A stretch of 10,131 bases of DNA from Betaproteobacteria bacterium (GTDB lineage Bacteria > Pseudomonadota > Gammaproteobacteria > Burkholderiales > Rhodocyclaceae), in the NCBI GenBank assembly GCA_020047725.1, contig JAIFNM010000048.1, positions 1 to 10,131 of the forward strand, in the 5' to 3' direction. Positions within the stretch are counted from its first letter, which is position 1. Each line of letters opens with the position of its first letter. The notes beneath the pieces were generated by a model that had not been told where the DNA came from, made no database searches, and worked only from the letters and a program-made list of their open reading frames with translations. Below, piece by piece: positions 1-6,749 of this stretch. Position numbers and translations under genes: made by a program.

Positions 1-98
1 GCGTGGACTTCTCCAGACTCGAGCTCAAACTGGGCGTCAATCAGCGCCTTCACCCCAGGAAAACTCTTGTTCAGATGCGTTATCGTTACGAGATGCAT
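1..98 (-). CDS. Sugar ABC transporter ATP-binding protein, N-terminal fragment
   Basis: The first 32 codons of a gene that runs off the left edge of the window. The reading frame from the ATG at 98 contains LNKSFPGVKALIDAQFELESG followed by EVH, interrupted here only for length. This is the typical beginning of the first nucleotide-binding domain of RbsA/MglA/XylG-type sugar importers, where K-x-F-P-G-V-x-A-L precedes a G-E-V-H-A turn just before Walker A. Walker A itself lies outside the window. A GGAAAGGG ribosome-binding sequence sits about 9 bases upstream of the ATG. In the family this cytoplasmic ATPase, with two fused ATPase halves, powers uptake of a monosaccharide through a membrane permease. 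Its position after a sugar-dehydrogenase-like and a lactonase-like gene on the same strand supports a role in importing the sugar they degrade. The family is recognised from a short stretch only; substrate is unknown. Confidence 0.72.
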   Translation of the reverse strand, partial: MHLVTITHLNKSFPGVKALIDAQFELESGEVH

Positions 99-348
99 CA
101 GGGAGAACCCTTTCCAAAAACGAGATTACCACGCAGGCATAAAGCCACTAAACTTCTAAAAAAACAAGTGGATTTTACTTTTGACAGCCGATCAATGAAT
201 TTCAAGCTAACACAGTTTTTCGACAAAAATAAACAATATTGCATAACGGATGAAACTATTGAAACAATTGAAACAGTTCGATCAAACAGGCTCTTTGCCT
301 GGCGGATTCAGGTCACGACCCGGGCACTCCAAGATATCGGACATACGG
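99..348. other. AT-rich intergenic region before the ABC transporter gene
   Basis: A 250-bp gap between the amidohydrolase stop and the ABC ATPase start, visibly richer in A+T than the flanking genes. It contains three tandem TGAAAC 9-mers (251-277). It also contains a small hairpin, CAGGC-TCTTT-GCCTG (287-301), about 47 bases past the amidohydrolase stop in the direction of transcription. The run after the hairpin on the minus strand is only TTTGAT, so it is a poor terminator. The gap is long enough for a separate promoter for the transporter genes, but I could not identify convincing -35/-10 boxes. A plus-strand open frame crosses it, but it shows no protein-family character. Confidence 0.5.
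251..277. repeat. Three tandem 9-bp TGAAAC repeats
   Basis: TGAAACTAT, TGAAACAAT and TGAAACAGT follow each other without gaps, so the TGAAAC core recurs exactly every 9 bp. The array lies roughly 155-180 bp upstream of the ABC transporter ATG on its template side. It could be a binding array for a regulator of the sugar genes or a chance low-complexity stretch. The repeat is seen directly; any function is inference. Confidence 0.55.
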
Positions 349-1206
349 CTAAACAAGCGGCTTGCCAGCCGGGACGGGACGATCCAGCCGGTAAAAACGT
401 ACAGCGTTGTACCCAAGAATCGCGGCTTGATTTCGTGAAGAAAGGGGCGCAATGAATACCATGACCATAGCCAGCCAGGAATCGTAGTCACTGGCGAGAC
501 GGACTACTGGCCAGTCGCTTCCCCACAAGACCCGTTCGGGTCCAAAGATATCGATGATCGAATCGACATAGGGCTTGATCATTTCGGCACGGGGATTCGA
601 ACCGGCTTCGGTCAACAGCCCCGAGAGCTTGCAGTGCACTTGCGGAAGCTCCGCAAGCTTCTTCATGTCGGCGAACCAAGGCTCAACAAGCCCATCGGCA
701 ATCAGTGGTTTAGCGGCGTGATCGATGACGATGGGCAAGTCAGGGAATTTTTTTGCGAAGTGAAGCAAAGGTGCCAGATGGCGAGGCAAAACCAGCGCGT
801 CAAATACAAGCTGATGCGCTTGCATCGCTCGAATGGCCGGTGCCAGAGCCGGATTTTCGATCCAGCGCTCATCTGCGATGTCCTGCAACATGGGACGCAA
901 ACCTTTGAGCTTTTTGTCTTTCGCCAGTCGCGCAATACAGGCAGGCGCATCGGGACTTTCAAGATCTACCCAGCCGACGACGCCCAGAATGAATTTATTT
1001 TGCGCAGCCAGGCCGAGCATGTATTCGGTGTCCTGGACCGTGGGCAGGGTTTGCACAAGAACTGTTCCACGTACGCCATTGCGTTGCAGCAGCGGCTCGA
1101 CATCGGACGGGGAAAAGTCCTGATAGATTGGCAGCAGATCTGCAGGCGGCCAATACCCAGCCCGTTCACTCAGCCGCCAGAAGTGCTGGTGCGAATCGAT
1201 GATCAT
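349..1206 (-). CDS. Amidohydrolase family protein (COG3618), probable sugar-acid lactonase
   Basis: A 285-residue TIM-barrel metal-dependent hydrolase, the usual length for the family of L-fuconolactonase and 2-pyrone-4,6-dicarboxylate lactonase. Visible marks are the N-terminal metal-binding DSHQHFW (His6, His8), LKGLRPMLQD near 100-109, IVIDHAAKP with His163, and the C-terminal LWGSDWP with the catalytic Asp231. The late YNAVRFYRL helix is also typical. These enzymes open lactones by hydrolysis in the cytoplasm. The start ATG overlaps the stop of the upstream aldo/keto reductase as ATGA, which indicates translational coupling in one operon, with dehydrogenase and lactonase acting in series on a sugar. 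Because the reductase frame is broken and now terminates about 125 bases earlier, coupling to this gene is probably reduced. A hydrolase for another lactone or an aromatic acid is possible; the fuconolactone assignment rests on context. Confidence 0.85.
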   Translation of the reverse strand: MIIDSHQHFWRLSERAGYWPPADLLPIYQDFSPSDVEPLLQRNGVRGTVLVQTLPTVQDTEYMLGLAAQNKFILGVVGWVDLESPDAPACIARLAKDKKLKGLRPMLQDIADERWIENPALAPAIRAMQAHQLVFDALVLPRHLAPLLHFAKKFPDLPIVIDHAAKPLIADGLVEPWFADMKKLAELPQVHCKLSGLLTEAGSNPRAEMIKPYVDSIIDIFGPERVLWGSDWPVVRLASDYDSWLAMVMVFIAPLSSRNQAAILGYNAVRFYRLDRPVPAGKPLV

Positions 1207-2245
1207 GCCGCAGTTCCGTCGGTAACACCTGCTTTTGGCAATGGAGCCGCCGGGTCGACCAGGCCCCGATCATGCAATGCCTGCCAGAAGGCATCCGGAA
1301 TGGCCTGTTCAAACCACTCCAGATTCAGCTTTAACTGCGCTGCCGTGCGGGTACCGACAACGCATGACACCACTGCAGGATGTGCCATGGGGAATTGCAG
1401 TGCCGCCGCCGAAAGGGAGACGGCGAACTCGTTGCAGGTACTTTGCAGGGCACGCACACGCTTGACGATCTCGACCGGCGCTTCGCCGTAATTGAATTTG
1501 TTGTTCCCTTGTTCCCGGCCAGGATTCCGGAGTTGAACACCCCGGCGATCACCATGGCATTGCCACGCTTGACGCAATCATCCAGCAGCGGCGACAGGCA
1601 AGTCTGCTCGAGTAGCGTATAGCGTCCGGCCAGCATGGTGCAGTCGAGGTCGATCTCCTGCATGCTATCGCGCACGACTTCCCACTCATTAACGCCGAGG
1701 CCGACCGCAGCCACCTGCCCGCCCCTCCGAAGTTCATCGAGGGCGCGGAAACCGCCGCCTCCCGTCAGTTGTGACCAGTAATATTCATGCCGCTCGCCGT
1801 GCGTAGCGCGACCAATATCATGCACATAAAGAATGTCGATGCGCGCCAGCCCCAGGCGCTGCAGACTATCTTCAAACGAGCGCATCACACCGCCATAGCT
1901 GTAGTCGTAGTGCGGACGAAACGGATACGGAAAGGCCCAGTCGTCGTCACCCGGCTTGACGCTGCTATCCGGGCGCATCAGGCGGCCGACTTTGCTGCTC
2001 AAGACAAAACTGTCGCGCGGATACTCGGCCAACTGCATGCCGAGCCTGTGCTCGGAGAGCGTGTAACCGTAGAACGGGGCCGTATCGAAATAGCGGATTC
2101 CGGTCGTCCAGGCACCGACGAACACGTCGGCCACATCCTGCGCTGACGTAGCCCGATACAGGCCACCCATCTGGGAGCAGCCCAGACCGAGGGCGCTCAA
2201 GGACAGATTGGCTCTGGGTAACGTGTTTCGAAGAACGGCCTTCAT
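1203..2245 (-). pseudogene. Aldo/keto reductase (D-threo-aldose/L-fucose 1-dehydrogenase type), frameshifted
   Basis: Starts at the ATG at 2245 with a GAGAG ribosome site a few bases upstream. The N-terminal 244 residues read as a normal AKR barrel with the catalytic tetrad: Asp54 and Tyr59 in FDTAPFYG, Lys85 in LSSKVGR, His142 in LYVHDIG. After GVFNSGILAG the frame is lost, and it runs to a spurious stop at 1331. The family-like C-terminus, NKFNYGEAPVEIVKRV and then FPMAHPAVVSCVVGTRT, continues in another frame down to 1203. The break coincides with a perfect 8-bp tandem duplication at 1501-1516; deleting one copy gives 1035 bp, exactly 344 residues plus stop, ending in the ATGA overlap with the lactonase. 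In the family such enzymes oxidise L-fucose, L-galactose or D-arabinose to the lactone with NAD(P). The C-terminal part carries NAD(P)-binding residues, so the product should be inactive unless the duplication is an assembly error. Confidence 0.85.
1501..1516. repeat. 8-bp perfect tandem duplication causing a frameshift
   Basis: TTGTTCCC is present twice in direct succession on the plus strand (GGGAACAA twice on the coding strand of the aldo/keto reductase). Since 8 is not a multiple of 3, the duplication shifts the reading frame exactly where the family similarity changes frame. Removing one copy restores GILAGNNKFNYGEAP as a continuous reading. This is the signature of replication slippage; a sequencing or assembly artefact is the alternative. 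Confidence 0.93.
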
Positions 2246-2298
2246 GCTCTCTCGTAATTATGGTTATTGCGATCCCCAGGAATACGCCCAGGCGCGTT

Positions 2299-2318
2299 GC
2301 GAACCGGATCGGTTTCGC
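2299..2318. promoter_or_regulatory. Inverted repeat in the divergent intergenic region
   Basis: GCGAACCG-GAT-CGGTTTCGC forms an 8-bp dyad with one bulged T around a 3-base centre. It lies about 54 bases upstream of the aldo/keto reductase start, between that gene and the divergent kinase gene. It is suited to be an operator or a small hairpin in the leader of either transcript. The symmetry is seen; the function is inference. Confidence 0.3.
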
Positions 2319-2378
2319 AGAGCGGCAAAACTATCGCCTGTTCGGCCAGGACACAATAGCGTCAATCGCGAATTTTTT

Positions 2379-2394
2379 TTGCGGGTTCCCGCAA
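2379..2394. promoter_or_regulatory. 16-bp palindrome next to a T8 run, candidate operator
   Basis: TTGCGGG-TT-CCCGCAA has perfect 7-bp arms around two central bases and is immediately preceded by eight T residues (2373-2380). It lies in the 220-bp region between the divergent aldo/keto reductase and histidine kinase genes, about 72 bases before the kinase start. The T run precedes the dyad on the plus strand and reads as A on the minus strand, so it is not an intrinsic terminator. A binding site for a dimeric regulator is the simplest reading. Confidence 0.35.
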
Positions 2395-2465
2395 GGAATC
2401 CCCGGAGACCCGGCTGTTGCATGGGACAATTAATGGTTAGTCTTGCCTCCTGAAAAGGCACAATC

Positions 2466-3719
2466 ATGCAAAATACCATCCGCCGCATCGACATGACGCA
2501 GATTCTGTCGATCCTGCGCGCCATCGCCGGACAACTCGACTTTCGCGCCGTGATCAGTGCGGTTTCGACCGAAATTCGGACGCTACTGCCGCACGACCAT
2601 CTGGATGTTGCTCTACTGAGTGGTGACCGAACGCTGGTCGTCGCCTATGAAACCGGTTTGCATACCGAATGGGACGCCAGCACGACGGCAACAAAGCCAG
2701 TTGAAACCAGCCCGATCCGCGACCTGCTCAGCGGCGAAGTCAACCATATCGTGACTGACGACGCGCAGACGGACGCCCGCTTTCATTTTGCCGGCGCGTT
2801 TTCGCAGCCGATTTTCTCTGCGGGATTACGTAGCCGGCTGCACGTCCCATTGAAGGTCGAAGGCCGGGTAATCGGCGCACTTTCCTTTTCCACCCAGAAG
2901 ATGGGCACCTACTGCCTCGCCGACGTTGGTACGGCGCAGATTGTCGCCGACATCCTCTCATCCTATTTCTTCGCGCTTCAACAGAGCGAACTGGCCAAGC
3001 AGAGCGAACTGCAGCAGATGGAAACCGAGGCCAGAGCGGAAGGCTTGCGTGTCGGTGCGTTGCACCTTACAGAGGAACTGGAAAACGCCCGACAAGCCGT
3101 CGGCATGGATCTGCACGATCAGACGCTGGCCGATCTGACGCGAATTTCGCGCAACCTCAAGCGTCTGGCAAACAAGACAAACTTGCCCGGCAGCGAACTG
3201 CGGCCGCTGCAGGAGGACATAGAACACTGCCTGCGCGAACTGAGGATCATCATCGACAATGCCAAGCCGTCGGTGCTTCAGTTTTTCGGCTTCGGACAGG
3301 CCGTCGAGGCGCTGCTGGAGCGCAGTGTTCGCTCCGACACCGCGCTTCTCAATTACCAACTGTACGACGACGGCCATTCCGGAATCGAGGAATTGCCAGC
3401 CAATACCCTGGTCGCGCTCTACCGGATCGTACAGGAAGCGATAAACAACACCGTGCGCCATGCCAATGCATCGAAGATCGAAATCAAGCTAGCGCAGATC
3501 GACGAACGCCTGCGCATCGTCGTTTCGGACGACGGCAGCGGGCTACCGAAAGCGTCCGGTCGACGCAACAGTGGCCTGAACAACATGCGCACCCGTGCCT
3601 CGCTGATTCAGGCCGAACTCACCGTTGCAACACGACCCGACGGAACGGGTACGCAACTCGAAATCACCTTGCCTGCCAGCAAGCCGATTATCCAAGTGCA
3701 AGGAGTCGTTCGCCAATGA
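2466..3719 (+). CDS. GAF-domain sensor histidine kinase, NarL-family (HisKA_3)
   Basis: A 417-residue soluble histidine kinase without evident membrane segments. Residues about 15-170 form a GAF-like sensor domain with the usual LRSRLHVPL and GRVIGALSFST strands. A charged helical linker (about 172-210, with the QSEL repeat) leads to the dimerisation/phosphoacceptor helix, where His217 lies in MDLHDQTLADL. The HATPase_c domain follows: N-box around 321-332 (IVQEAINNTVRH), G1 box DDGSGL at 355-360, and GLNNMRTRA at 370-378. The kinase is expected to autophosphorylate at His217 in response to a cytoplasmic signal and to pass the phosphate to the next gene's product, with which it overlaps by ATGA. 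The start at 2466 is chosen for its AAGG site 8 bases upstream; the ATG ten codons later has none. The signal is unknown. Divergence from the sugar genes leaves open whether it controls them. Confidence 0.9.
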   Translation: MQNTIRRIDMTQILSILRAIAGQLDFRAVISAVSTEIRTLLPHDHLDVALLSGDRTLVVAYETGLHTEWDASTTATKPVETSPIRDLLSGEVNHIVTDDAQTDARFHFAGAFSQPIFSAGLRSRLHVPLKVEGRVIGALSFSTQKMGTYCLADVGTAQIVADILSSYFFALQQSELAKQSELQQMETEARAEGLRVGALHLTEELENARQAVGMDLHDQTLADLTRISRNLKRLANKTNLPGSELRPLQEDIEHCLRELRIIIDNAKPSVLQFFGFGQAVEALLERSVRSDTALLNYQLYDDGHSGIEELPANTLVALYRIVQEAINNTVRHANASKIEIKLAQIDERLRIVVSDDGSGLPKASGRRNSGLNNMRTRASLIQAELTVATRPDGTGTQLEITLPASKPIIQVQGVVRQ

Positions 3720-4444
3720 GCACCTTTCTGATCGTCGAGGACGATTCCCTGCACCGCAACTTCCTGCGCGAAGTCATCATCGCCTCCGACCTGGAATGTA
3801 CGCAACTGATCGAGGCGGCCGATGGCGAAGAAGCCATTCGTCTGGTACACGAATACGCGCCGAAAGGCGTGATCATGGACCTGCAAATGCCGAAAAAGAC
3901 GGGCGTTCAAGCCGCCAAAGCCATCTGGGCCGAAAACCCGTCGATGCCGATCGTCTTCTGGTCAAACTACGACGACGAGGCCTACGTGCGCGGTATCACC
4001 AAGATCGTACCGCCCTGCGCGACGTACGGCTACATCCTCAAGACATCATCAAAGGAACGCCTGCGCCGCTCAATCCAGTGCGTGTTCCTCGAAGGCCAGA
4101 ACGTCATTGACCGGGAAATCCGGGGCGTGCAACAACGCAGCCTCGGGCGGTCCGAGGGGCTGACCGAGTCCGAGTACGAAGTTCTGCTCGACATTACCCT
4201 CGGCCTCACCGACCAGGCGATTGCCGACCGACGCAAGATATCACTGCGCAGCGTCCAGGGCCGGTTACAACAGCTTTACGGGAAGCTTGGCCTGATCGAA
4301 ATGCCGGCGCTCAGCGGTGGTGCGGCAGAATTCAATAGTCGGACACGCGCCATTGCCGTGGCGCTGATGTCACGCCTGATCAACGAAAAATCGATTGAAA
4401 CGGCAGAACTGGACTATCGCCGCTCAACTGGGAAAGAAAGCTGA
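3716..4444 (+). CDS. Response regulator, receiver plus LuxR-type HTH
   Basis: A 242-residue transcription factor and the cognate partner of the kinase upstream (stop and start overlap as ATGA). The receiver occupies about 1-125: acidic pocket Glu8-Asp9-Asp10, phosphoacceptor Asp55 in VIMDLQMP, the Ser83 switch residue in IVFWSN, and Lys109 in GYILKTS. The C-terminal region about 148-195 looks like a NarL/FixJ/LuxR HTH: GLTESEYEVLLDITLGLTDQ aligns with the usual LTxRExEVL...G.sn.eIA, and SLRSVQGRLQQLYGKLG with the recognition helix. The usual V-K-x-H of that helix reads V-Q-G-R here, so DNA contacts may differ. About 47 residues follow the HTH (to 242), longer than the normal short tail. The receiver also has a few extra residues before Lys109 (IVPPCATYG). 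Target genes are not shown by the sequence. Confidence 0.88.
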   Translation: MSTFLIVEDDSLHRNFLREVIIASDLECTQLIEAADGEEAIRLVHEYAPKGVIMDLQMPKKTGVQAAKAIWAENPSMPIVFWSNYDDEAYVRGITKIVPPCATYGYILKTSSKERLRRSIQCVFLEGQNVIDREIRGVQQRSLGRSEGLTESEYEVLLDITLGLTDQAIADRRKISLRSVQGRLQQLYGKLGLIEMPALSGGAAEFNSRTRAIAVALMSRLINEKSIETAELDYRRSTGKES

Positions 4445-4568
4445 CAACGGGCTGCGAGGCGCATCAAATGGCAATCTACGAACATGATGCCGGGCAAGCC
4501 AATAAACATGAGCATCCTGGAGCATATATCGCGAAGAAGACCTGTTTATAAGCCTTCTGGCCGACTAT

Positions 4569-5462
4569 TCAGGAACACACTTCGTAGCGTGCACCGCCGC
4601 GCCGCTCTCCCCGGCTCTCGCGACCAAAGAAGACGATGCCCTTTCCGCTGAGGGTTACGGACGCGTTGACCACGCGCTGTTCCTTCCCACCTTCCGGCGT
4701 AACAAAGCTGCCATTCGAACTCATGTCGGTCAGCACGACGCGATCCCCTTGCCGTTCAATACGGCAATGATTCCTGGACACATGGCTTCCTGCAAGAACC
4801 AGATCATTTCGCGAATCACGCCCAATCGTGAGAACCGGCTTGTCGCGAGCCAGTTCCAGCAATTTCAGATTGTGGAGGAGAATCAGATAGACGCCCTTCA
4901 AGATGGACCCCATGCCACCCGACGAAACCGACGCGCCGCCATAAGCGGTTGATGGAATCTCACGACGCCAGTCAATCGTTTGGGCGGCTATTTCAGGGTA
5001 GAGGCCCTTGTAGGGCTGGGCAAGCACGCGCAATTCCGGCTTGAGGGCAGCGATGACGGCTCCCGAGACCACAATACCATCACTCACCTCGGCCAAAAGC
5101 GCTGCAATTTCAACAGCACCGCCAGCGTCTTCTTTGGCTCGCCGAAGCTCGATACCCTGGTGAATGCCAATGTTCAAAAATACCCGACTGCCCGGAACCT
5201 GGGGCAACGCATTGCAACGGTGCTGCATTTCACACGCGGCCAGAATGGCGGCTTCGGCCGTCTCGAAAGCGAGTTGGAGGCCATTGACCAGCCGCACGTG
5301 AATGTGCCCAAGATAAACGGAGGCAATCCGCTCCATCCGGTTCAGGCTTCGTTCCATGCGCTGCTGAAGAGCCGCCACATCAGGCGGCTGATGCCCAAAG
5401 CCCGTTTCCACCATCTCGGCATGCAACTGGTACTTCCTGGACGAAGTAATCAAGGTAATCAT
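4569..5462 (-). CDS. FHA-domain protein with degenerate adenylate/guanylate-cyclase-like N-terminus
   Basis: A 297-residue cytoplasmic protein. The C-terminal third (about 195-285) is a forkhead-associated domain with the phosphothreonine-binding residues in place: TIGRDSRND (Gly214-Arg215), SHVSRNHCRI (Ser226, His231 region) and DMSSNGSFV (Ser249-Asn250-Gly251). The N-terminal part (about 35-150) follows the pattern of class III nucleotidyl cyclases: NGLQLAFETAEAAILAACEMQ, LNIGIHQGIE and GGAVEIAALLAEVSDGIVVS match the usual LxxF...A..AA..mQ, RiGiHtG and GdaVN.AaRL.....G.i.vS. The metal-binding Asp motif (F-x-D-I-x-x-F/S) and the N-x-x-x-R helix residues are not seen, so catalysis is unlikely. 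It probably recognises a phosphorylated partner in kinase signalling. An in-frame TAA lies 13 codons upstream of the ATG at 5462, so this is the only good start, though its ribosome site is weak. Confidence 0.8.
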   Translation of the reverse strand: MITLITSSRKYQLHAEMVETGFGHQPPDVAALQQRMERSLNRMERIASVYLGHIHVRLVNGLQLAFETAEAAILAACEMQHRCNALPQVPGSRVFLNIGIHQGIELRRAKEDAGGAVEIAALLAEVSDGIVVSGAVIAALKPELRVLAQPYKGLYPEIAAQTIDWRREIPSTAYGGASVSSGGMGSILKGVYLILLHNLKLLELARDKPVLTIGRDSRNDLVLAGSHVSRNHCRIERQGDRVVLTDMSSNGSFVTPEGGKEQRVVNASVTLSGKGIVFFGRESRGERRGGARYEVCS

Positions 5463-5567
5463 GTGCAGCGTTGCGCCCTGTTGGTTGTAACGTGAGCCGG
5501 GTTATGGCGATCTTGATGAGTTTCTTGATTCATTGGAGAAACCCTCACTGCAGACCCTTTCGCCATA

Positions 5568-5595
5568 AGTGTAATACTCAATCCACATTTCACAA
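5568..5595 (-). promoter_or_regulatory. Candidate sigma70 promoter for the FHA gene
   Basis: Read on the minus strand: TTGTGA (5590-5595), a 16-bp spacer and TACACT (5568-5573), each 4 of 6 matches to consensus, about 105 bases upstream of the FHA gene start. The 209-bp gap between the transporter stop and the FHA start contains no other recognisable feature and no transporter terminator that I could see. The match is modest. Confidence 0.28.
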
Positions 5596-5671
5596 ACAGC
5601 CCGCGACCGCCAAGAATTCTGCTTTCATGATGAAACAGCAAGCACGCGCCAAAAACAAGAAGTGCCAAACT

Positions 5672-6592
5672 TCACTGTATTGCCAAATGATTCCGCTGCT
5701 TGAGCCAGCCGAACGTAAGTAGCGAAACAAAAATCAACATTCCACCAACAACGGCCATCCGCGAAGGGAATTCCTGTACGGCGATAGCCACCCAGACAGG
5801 ATTGAGCAATGCCTCAAAGAGGCCCAGCAGGACACCCTCAATGGCACTTACCCGAGCAATCCCTGCCGTAAAGAGAACGAAGGCCAATCCAAGTTGGAAA
5901 AAGCCCAGGAGCGTGATTGCGCTCCATGCAAACGCCCCCTGTGGATAGGAATCAAACATCCAGGGCAAGCAAAAAACACAGGTCAGGAGATTCCCGAGAA
6001 CCATGGCCAGCAGTGGCGCTTTGCTCGAGTTTTCGCCCGCCAGGGATTGATTGTTTCGCGCGGCGAGGCGCAGGAAAATGCAATTTAGTGCACAAAAAAC
6101 ACCTGAAACAACGGCAAGCGTATTGCCGAGCATTCCACTTGCTGACAGCTTTTCGGCAAAAAAGAAGCACATCCCCAAAAAGCAAACGGCCAGCGCGATC
6201 CATTCCGGCAGCCTGATCCTTTCTTTAAGGATCGGCCACGACAAAAGCGCAACATACAGCGGGCTTGTGTACTGCAGCAGAATGGCGTTTGCCGAAGTCG
6301 TCAGCCGATTGGAAGAAATGAAGAGCATCAGCATAATCGCATAGCTTAATGCAGACGCCCAAACCGTTTTCTGCCCCAGCATTGACTTGACGTCTTGCCA
6401 TGAACCGTTGCGAGAAGAATAGATGAAGGCCAGAATTAGCACCGGGCAGGCAAACATGCTGCGATAGCCGGTTATGGACAGGGCGTCCATCTCCGAAAGC
6501 ACCTTCACCCCAAGCCCGGAAAAACTCCAAAGCGTTGCTGCCCCCAGCACCAAACCGATACCGGCAACATGCCGAGAATTTACATGATCCAC
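5672..6592 (-). CDS. EamA/DMT-superfamily inner-membrane transporter
   Basis: A 306-residue protein of almost continuous hydrophobic segments, matching the ten-helix, two-repeat EamA layout and length. Approximate helices are 10-27, 40-58, 78-93, 101-120, 130-147, 155-176, 195-213, 222-243, 250-272 and 280-296, with a longer polar loop near 178-192 between the halves. Family marks are LWSFSGLGVK at the start of helix 1, YTSPLYVALLSWPILKERI at the end of helix 4, and the paired LLGLFEALLNPVW in the second repeat. Such proteins export or import amino acids, metabolites or drugs; the substrate cannot be read from sequence. I chose the GTG at 6592 because AAGGG lies 7 bases upstream; the longer frame would begin with TTG at 6610 without a good site. 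Base composition seems slightly poorer in GC than its neighbours by eye. Confidence 0.9.
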   Translation of the reverse strand: MDHVNSRHVAGIGLVLGAATLWSFSGLGVKVLSEMDALSITGYRSMFACPVLILAFIYSSRNGSWQDVKSMLGQKTVWASALSYAIMLMLFISSNRLTTSANAILLQYTSPLYVALLSWPILKERIRLPEWIALAVCFLGMCFFFAEKLSASGMLGNTLAVVSGVFCALNCIFLRLAARNNQSLAGENSSKAPLLAMVLGNLLTCVFCLPWMFDSYPQGAFAWSAITLLGFFQLGLAFVLFTAGIARVSAIEGVLLGLFEALLNPVWVAIAVQEFPSRMAVVGGMLIFVSLLTFGWLKQRNHLAIQ

Positions 6593-6629
6593 AAAACGAC
6601 CCTTAAACAAGACCCCGATTCATCAACGT

Positions 6630-6658
6630 TTTATAACAGCTTTCTTGCCGAATGACTA
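6630..6658 (-). promoter_or_regulatory. Candidate sigma70 promoter for the EamA transporter
   Basis: On the minus strand TAGTCA (6653-6658) and TATAAA (6630-6635) are separated by exactly 17 bp and stand about 38 bases before the GTG start of the transporter gene. The -10 box matches consensus at 5 of 6 positions, the -35 box at 4 of 6. This spacing and location make it the best promoter candidate in the window. Confidence 0.42.
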
Positions 6659-6737
6659 ACATCTTCCCGGATTTATTATGCTCACCCAGTGCCGGCTCCG
6701 ACCGTTTGTTCATGCTAGATTTGCATCCTTCACGCAC

Positions 6738-6742
6738 AAGGA
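6738..6742 (+). promoter_or_regulatory. Ribosome-binding site deciding the nuclease start
   Basis: AAGGA followed by a 7-base spacer precedes the ATG at 6750. The upstream in-frame ATG at 6678 has no such site. The ATG at 6816, which would begin directly at the signal peptide core, has only a distant AAGG about 12 bases away. Confidence 0.6.
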
Positions 6743-6749
6743 AAAACGA

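Noticed and set aside
3..455. Plus-strand open frame over the ABC gene start and the intergenic gap
   Set aside because: It runs antisense to the ABC transporter N-terminus and the end of the amidohydrolase and has no protein-family features.
634..1491. A 285-codon plus-strand open frame opposite the amidohydrolase and reductase genes
   Set aside because: It lies fully antisense to two genes with clear family motifs, shows low-complexity basic composition and has no recognisable domain; it is a by-product of GC-rich codon structure.
2373..2394. Hairpin with a T8 run as an intrinsic terminator
   Set aside because: The T run is on the 5' side of the dyad on the plus strand and becomes an A run on the minus strand, so neither transcript would end with a U tract. 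The region is also divergent, not 3' of any gene.
4445..4568. A shared terminator between the convergent response regulator and FHA genes
   Set aside because: Only short imperfect pairings (AGAAG with CTTCT over a 14-base loop) without a T run could be found in these 124 bases.
5459..5668. Minus-strand 69-codon open frame between transporter and FHA genes
   Set aside because: No ribosome site or family features; it overlaps the FHA gene start and is best seen as intergenic.
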